Shown here: piece by piece, positions 45,451-48,656 of the stretch
How positions within the stretch are numbered: the first letter of the stretch is position 1
Layout of the letters: each line of letters opens with the position of its first letter
Translations under genes and position numbers: made by a program
Assembly: GCA_019873725.1 (NCBI GenBank)
Contig: JAIOAS010000003.1
Coordinates: forward strand, 1 to 48,656
From: Chloroflexota bacterium
GTDB taxonomy: Bacteria > Chloroflexota > Anaerolineae > B4-G1 > SLSP01
DNA: 48,656 nt
Direction of reading: 5' to 3'
Notes under the pieces: generated by a model
Databases searched by the model: none
Seen by the model: the letters and a program-made list of their open reading frames with translations, nothing else
Told to the model about the DNA's origin: nothing

Positions 45451-45602
45451 GGGGTGCATTTCAATTCGGGGGCAAAAGCTAGATAAGCGTTTGATTTAGC
45501 CGCAGAGTTCGCTGAGAACGCAGAGAAATTTCTGGCAACTCTGCGGACACTGCGTGCTCTGCGGTGCAATTTAAGAAAAGCCGCCCCAATTCTGAAATGC
45601 AC
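45451..45602. mobile_element. Non-autonomous element (MITE-like), copy B, with 9-10-bp target duplication
   Basis: A 152-bp element in reverse orientation to copy A (28319). Inverted ends: GGTGCATTTCAATTCGGGGG on the left and the inverse of GTGCATTTCAGAATTGGGGC on the right. It is flanked by the direct repeat TCATCTGTC(G) at 45442-45451 and 45603-45612. It inserted 7 bp upstream of the -35 box of the infC promoter and about 30 bp after the PBP stop. No transposase inside. Confidence 0.82.
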
Positions 45603-45618
45603 TCATCTGTCGAGCGAA

Positions 45619-45647
45619 TTTGACAGAACGTACAATTCTGTTATGAT
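45619..45647 (+). promoter_or_regulatory. infC operon promoter, TTGACA-17-TATGAT
   Basis: TTGACA at 45619-45624 and TATGAT at 45642-45647 with an ideal spacer. The expected transcript start near 45654 gives a leader of about 175 nt. Confidence 0.8.
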
Positions 45648-45651
45648 AGCT

Positions 45652-45786
45652 AGACAGTCACGTCAGGCATCTCTACAACAAGATGCAGTAGATCCAAAAA
45701 TGCTCCAAGGGGATCGTCAGATCCCCGTTCTGGTCTGGATCTGGCGATCGACCAAGCAAAATTGGATCTACTGAGACTGTCTGACG
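45652..45786 (+). promoter_or_regulatory. Foldable leader of infC-rpmI-rplT
   Basis: An outer stem AGTAGATCCAA (45687-45697) / TTGGATCTACT (45762-45772) is perfect over 11 bp. It encloses the hairpin GGGGATC-GTCA-GATCCCC (45709-45726) and the weaker GGTCTGGATCTGGCGATCGACC (45732-45753). AGACAGTC (45652-45659) can pair with GACTGTCT (45775-45782), while CGTCAG (45661-45666) can pair with CTGACG (45781-45786); the two choices overlap. In Bacillus this operon is controlled by an L20-binding leader; whether that applies here is inference. Confidence 0.55.
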
Positions 45787-45829
45787 AAAGACTATCTGAC
45801 TAACGACTAACCGAACGAAGGAGGTCACT

Positions 45830-46348
45830 ATCAGTAAGCAGAAGTATCGCGTGAATCGAGAAATCCGTGTCCCGGAAGTTCGAGTGATCGATGCCGAGGG
45901 AAATAACCTGGGTGTGCTTTCAACAATGGAGGCCATCCGGCTTGCGCAAGAGGCCGAACTCGATCTGGTAGAGGTGGCGCCGAACGCCGAACCGCCGGTC
46001 ACCCGCATTATGGATTTCGGCAAGTTCTTATACGAGCAATCAAAGAAAGAGCGCGAAGCACGCAAAGCGCAAAAGCAAATTGAAATCAAAGAGATCCAAC
46101 TGCGCCCGAAAACGAATGAACACCATACCCAGTTCAAAGTCAAAAGTGCGCGTAGCTGGCTCGAAGAAGGGAACAAGGTCAAGGTTCGCATCCGGTTCCG
46201 GGGACGCGAAATCACGTATCCAGAAATGGCGATGGAACAGCTTCAGGAAATTGTCGACGAACTTACTGATGTCGCAGTGGTAGAACAGCCCCCCCAGTTG
46301 GATGGGCGGACTATGTTGATGGTGTTAGCGCCAAAAAAGAAAAAGTAG
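45830..46348 (+). CDS. infC: Translation initiation factor IF-3, ATC start
   Basis: IF-3 of 172 residues: N-terminal domain (YRVNREIRVPEVRVIDAEG, then NLGVLSTMEAIRLAQEAELD), a basic linker (KKEREARKAQKQIEIKEIQL) and the C-domain (RPKTNEHHTQFKVKSARSWL). It checks initiator tRNA and start codons on the 30S subunit. The best start is ATC at 45830: AAGGAGG ends 5 bp before it and the residues SKQKYRVN match the normal N-terminus of the family. The next candidate, GTG 45851, is 26 bp from the ribosome site. Rare AUU/AUC-type starts are established for infC in other bacteria and allow IF-3 to repress its own translation. First gene of infC-rpmI-rplT. Confidence 0.95.
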   Translation: MSKQKYRVNREIRVPEVRVIDAEGNNLGVLSTMEAIRLAQEAELDLVEVAPNAEPPVTRIMDFGKFLYEQSKKEREARKAQKQIEIKEIQLRPKTNEHHTQFKVKSARSWLEEGNKVKVRIRFRGREITYPEMAMEQLQEIVDELTDVAVVEQPPQLDGRTMLMVLAPKKKK

Positions 46349-46365
46349 CTGTAGGAGGAATTCAA

Positions 46366-46584
46366 GTGCCGAAACTCAAGACTCATAAATCAACGTCTAA
46401 GCGCTTCCGCATTTCCAAAGGTGGGAAGGGATTGCTGATGCGCACGCGGCAGGGAAAGAGCCATTTCCGCCGCAACAAGCCGAACAGCGTGCGCAGCATG
46501 TTCGATGACATGCACGTGGTTACGTGTGCGGGCATCAAGCGCCGCGTGCGCCGTTTGGCCCCGTATTTGCACGAAAAGTCATAG
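46366..46584 (+). CDS. rpmI: Ribosomal protein L35
   Basis: A 72-residue basic protein of the 50S subunit beginning PKLKTHKSTSKRFRISKGGK, the universal L35 start, and ending LAPYLHEKS. It starts with GTG, with GGAGGAA upstream, 17 bp after infC. In the canonical infC-rpmI-rplT order. Confidence 0.97.
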   Translation: MPKLKTHKSTSKRFRISKGGKGLLMRTRQGKSHFRRNKPNSVRSMFDDMHVVTCAGIKRRVRRLAPYLHEKS

Positions 46585-46603
46585 TTTATACTGAGGTGAA
46601 ATT

Positions 46604-46951
46604 GTGAGAGTAAAAGCAGGAACCGTAACACGCCGTCGCCATAAGAAGATCATCAAGCAAACGCAAGGTTTCTTTGGGACGCGCCGTAAGTTGTTTCGGC
46701 GAGCTAATGAAGCATGGATGAAGTCTATGGCCTACGCCTATCGCGACCGCCGCAGCCGCAAACGCGATATGCGCCGCCTGTGGATCATCCGCATCAATGC
46801 AGCCGCCCGCATCAACGGCGTATCCTACAGCCGCCTGGTCAATGGTCTTAAAAAGGCAAACATCGCGCTCGACCGCAAGATGCTGGCGGAACTGGCTGTC
46901 AACAACCCGGCGGCCTTTGCCGCAGTTGTCCAAACGGCCACACAAGCATAA
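46604..46951 (+). CDS. rplT: Ribosomal protein L20
   Basis: 50S assembly protein and operon autoregulator in other bacteria; 115 residues. The sequence [20 protein letters not shown], then [20 protein letters not shown], is diagnostic. GTG start with GAGGTG upstream, 19 bp after rpmI. A strong terminator follows at 46971. Confidence 0.97.
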   Translation: MRVKAGTVTRRRHKKIIKQTQGFFGTRRKLFRRANEAWMKSMAYAYRDRRSRKRDMRRLWIIRINAAARINGVSYSRLVNGLKKANIALDRKMLAELAVNNPAAFAAVVQTATQA

Positions 46952-46970
46952 CACACGGTCTTTCGCACCC

Positions 46971-47000
46971 AAAAAGGCGACGCTGATGCGTCGCCTTTTT
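46971..47000 (+). terminator. Terminator of the infC operon
   Basis: AAAAAGGCGACGC/GCGTCGCCTTTTT with loop TGAT, a perfect 13-bp stem ending in five T. Confidence 0.93.
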
Positions 47001-47037
47001 GTTTGACGGCAACGAGCCGCGCAAAATTGTGCTTCAA

Positions 47038-47784
47038 GCGGATCGCCAGATCCGCGGACGGCAGCGAGCCGCGCAAAACCGTGCTTCGAGCGGATCGCCA
47101 GATCCGCGGACGGCAACGAGCCGCGCAAAACCGTGCTTCGAGCGGATCGCCAGATCCGCGGACGGCAGCGAGCCGCGCAAAACTGTGCTTCGAGCGGATC
47201 GCCAGATCCGCGGACGGCAGCGAGCCGCGCAAAACTGTGCTTCGAGCGGATCGCCAGATCCGCGGACGGCAGCGAGCCGCGCAAAACTGTGCTTCGAGCG
47301 GATCGCCAGATCCGCGGACGGCAGCGAGCCGCGCAAAACTGTGCTTCGAGCGGATCGCCAGATCCGCGGACGGCAGCGAGCCGCGCAAAACTGTGCTTCG
47401 AGCGGATCGCCAGATCCGCGGACGGCAGCGAGCCGCGCAAAACTGTGCTTCGAGCGGATCGCCAGATCCGCGGACGGCAGCGAGCCGCGCAAAACTGTGC
47501 TTCGAGCGGATCGCCAGATCCGCGGACGGCAGCGAGCCGCGCAAAACTGTGCTTCGAGCGGATCGCCAGATCCGCGGACGGCAGCGAGCCGCGCAAAATT
47601 GTGCTTCGAGCGGATCGCCAGACCCGCGGACGGCAACGAGCCGCGCAAAACCGTGCTTCAAGCGGGTCGCCAGACCCGCGGACGGCAGCGAGCCGCGCAA
47701 AATTGTGCTTCGAGCGGATCGCCAGATCCGCGGACGGCAGCGAGCCGCGCAAAACTGTGCTTCGAGCGGATCGCCAGATCCGCG
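47038..47784. repeat. Fifteen-copy 52-bp array with GATC hairpins
   Basis: The hairpin GCGGATC-GCCA-GATCCGC begins at 47038 and then every 52 bp exactly to 47766 (15 copies). The rest of the unit (GACGGCAGCGAGCCGCGC, then AAAACTGTGCTTCGA) is almost invariant, with C/T and G/A changes only. At 47610 the right arm is GACCCGC (single change), and at 47662 the left arm is also changed to GCGGGTC, restoring the pair. All reading frames stay open because 52 is not a multiple of 3, so the long ORFs here are artefacts. It begins 38 bp after the rplT terminator. Confidence 0.95.
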
Positions 47785-48049
47785 TTTTGTGCCCCATTTC
47801 AGGAACATTCCCCTCGGAGCAAGAATGATGAGCCCCCGCCGAAGGTCCGCTTTTGTCGTCCACAATTTCGAGTATGATATGAGTACTGTTACCTTTTTAT
47901 CGTCACAACGACATACTTGTTGAACTCCTAACCCGGGTTAAGCAACACCGCATAGGTGCTCACTGCCTGTCTTCTGATTGTGAGGCATAACCGCAGGCCA
48001 GTAGGCCCTGTCAGTGCTGCGCAAACGGTCACAGACCGAAGGAGTAATT
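47785..48049. other. Intergenic stretch without a recognised gene
   Basis: The array gives way to non-repetitive sequence. A TATGAT (47875-47880) has no good -35, and CTAACCCGGGTTAAG near 47930 is a short palindrome that could be an operator. I see no gene here. Confidence 0.5.
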
Positions 48050-48601
48050 GTGGAACAAAACTATGCTGAACTTGCAGATAACGACCTGGCGCGCCTGGCG
48101 CGCAACGATCACGACGCATTCGAGGCTCTTTACCGACGCTACGTGACGCCGATCTACCGCTACTGCTACGCGCGCACCGACAACAGTGCCGATGCGGAAG
48201 ACTTGACGGCGCAGACGTTCATGGCGGTGGTGGAATCCATCGACCACTATCGTGGGGTGCAGAACTTCCCGGCCTGGCTCTTTGGAATTGCGCGGCACAA
48301 ATGCGCAGACTACCATCGCACGACCTACGCCACACCGCAACAGCCTTTGGACGACATCGAAATGGCCGACCCGGAACCGGAGAACGTCGAAGAACGTCTG
48401 TTTCGACACAATATACTGGAATGTATAGAACGCCTGCTCGCGCAGCTCAGCCCGGATCGGATTGAGGCGCTACGCCTGCGGTATTGGGGAGGACTGAGCA
48501 TGCGCGAGGCCGCGACCGTGATGCGACGTAGCGAGGCCGCTTTCAAAATGCTCGTCTCGCGTGCCATCTCAGACTTGAGAGAAAGATGTGTGACCGCATG
48601 A
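48050..48601 (+). CDS. RNA polymerase ECF-type sigma factor
   Basis: A 183-residue sigma-70 family protein with regions 2 and 4 only. Region 2 (about residues 10-85) holds FEALYRRYVTPIYRYCYART, the DAEDLTAQTFM core-binding helix and NFPAWLFGIARHKCADYHR. Region 4 (about 125-180) holds LSPDRIEALRLRYWGGLSMR and EAATVMRRSEAAFKMLVSRA, the -35-binding helix-turn-helix. GTG start at 48050 with AAGGAG upstream. Its stop overlaps the next ATG (ATGA), the arrangement expected for a partner anti-sigma gene, which is cut by the window end. Confidence 0.93.
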   Translation: MEQNYAELADNDLARLARNDHDAFEALYRRYVTPIYRYCYARTDNSADAEDLTAQTFMAVVESIDHYRGVQNFPAWLFGIARHKCADYHRTTYATPQQPLDDIEMADPEPENVEERLFRHNILECIERLLAQLSPDRIEALRLRYWGGLSMREAATVMRRSEAAFKMLVSRAISDLRERCVTA

Positions 48602-48656
48602 ATACAATGGCAAATAACGAATCGGCGAATGAACGAATGAACGAATCGGCAAATGA
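48598..48656 (+). CDS. Start of a downstream gene (partial), possibly the anti-sigma partner
   Basis: ATG 48598 overlaps the sigma stop. Only 19 codons are visible (MNTMANNESANERMNESAN), rich in Asn and Glu, and the DNA itself is a short-word repeat (GAATCGGCGAATGAACGAAT), so a repeat block rather than a gene is also possible. Position alone suggests an anti-sigma factor. Confidence 0.35.
   Translation, partial: MNTMANNESANERMNESAN

Noticed and set aside
47038-47784. CRISPR array
   Set aside because: The whole 52-bp unit is repeated; there are no unique spacers, and no cas gene is present. The same holds for 28147-28314, where spacers are near-identical.
46586-47923. Very long overlapping ORFs in all frames (up to about 425 codons) across the 52-bp array
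   Set aside because: They arise only because a 52-bp repeat without stop codons rotates through all frames; the translations are the same arginine-rich phrase and carry no ribosome sites.

Overview
The window is a contiguous bacterial chromosome segment of moderately high GC with consensus-like Gram-positive-style promoters, strong Shine-Dalgarno sites and core housekeeping genes. The gene content fits a Chloroflexota bacterium (Anaerolineae or a related class): ftsQ-ftsA-ftsZ, yvcK with gap-pgk-tpiA, a 923-residue MalT-type LuxR regulator, a class A PBP with a Thr-Pro tail, and many short intergenic palindromic repeats. The taxonomic placement is an inference from gene content and was not tested by a search.

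Layout. 1-3626: division genes ftsQ, ftsA, ftsZ. 3627-4919: low-constraint region with an AT-rich orphan membrane-anchored gene and a frameshifted remnant that looks like the C-terminus of a restriction-modification enzyme. 4920-7387: two-gene ABC exporter. 7456-9431 (minus): a small protein overlapping a cNMP-binding-domain protein, then an ornithine-aminotransferase-like enzyme. 9700-15014 (plus): a KAP-type P-loop NTPase fused to an FGE/SUMF1-like domain, a pseudo-receiver/degenerate GGDEF protein, and ComEC with a degenerate metallo-beta-lactamase domain. 15566-21918: lipoprotein, FmdB zinc ribbon, membrane protein, two paralogous membrane-anchored glycosidase-like proteins and a phosphohexomutase. 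21967-22048: tRNA-Leu(TAG). 22488-22859: single-domain response regulator. 22969-28080 (minus): the cluster yvcK-gap-pgk-tpiA and a small membrane protein. 28618-33824: LuxR regulator, alpha/beta hydrolase, PlsC. 34020-38949: a sugar-metabolism cluster (double class II aldolase, aldo/keto reductase, Gfo/Idh/MocA dehydrogenase, sugar isomerase/epimerase), interrupted by a GxxExxY nuclease-fold gene. 39129-45423: large FtsX-type permease and PBP1A. 45619-47000: infC-rpmI-rplT with a promoter, a foldable leader and a terminator. 48050-48656: ECF sigma factor and the start of the next gene.

The most unusual feature is the number of intergenic repeat families. They include a 15-copy array of a 52-bp unit built on the hairpin GCGGATC-GCCA-GATCCGC, with one unit showing a compensatory base-pair change. 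A 5-copy, about 37-bp array has the same hairpin. Related palindromes sit in the infC leader. Two copies of a ~152-bp non-autonomous element have inverted ends and 9-bp target duplications. Four copies of a ~67-bp ACACAGAG/CTCTGTG inverted repeat occur, two of which bracket the GxxExxY gene in direct orientation. Several families of short-word repeats (TAGTCG, GAGTAAAGA, GGTAATGAGT) are arranged as long inverted repeats between genes, including inside the glycolytic cluster. No transposase or CRISPR array was seen.

Several proteins keep a family fold while losing catalytic residues: ComEC's MBL domain, the second aldolase domain, the pseudo-receiver and the FGE-like domain. infC appears to start at an ATC codon, consistent with IF3 autoregulation.
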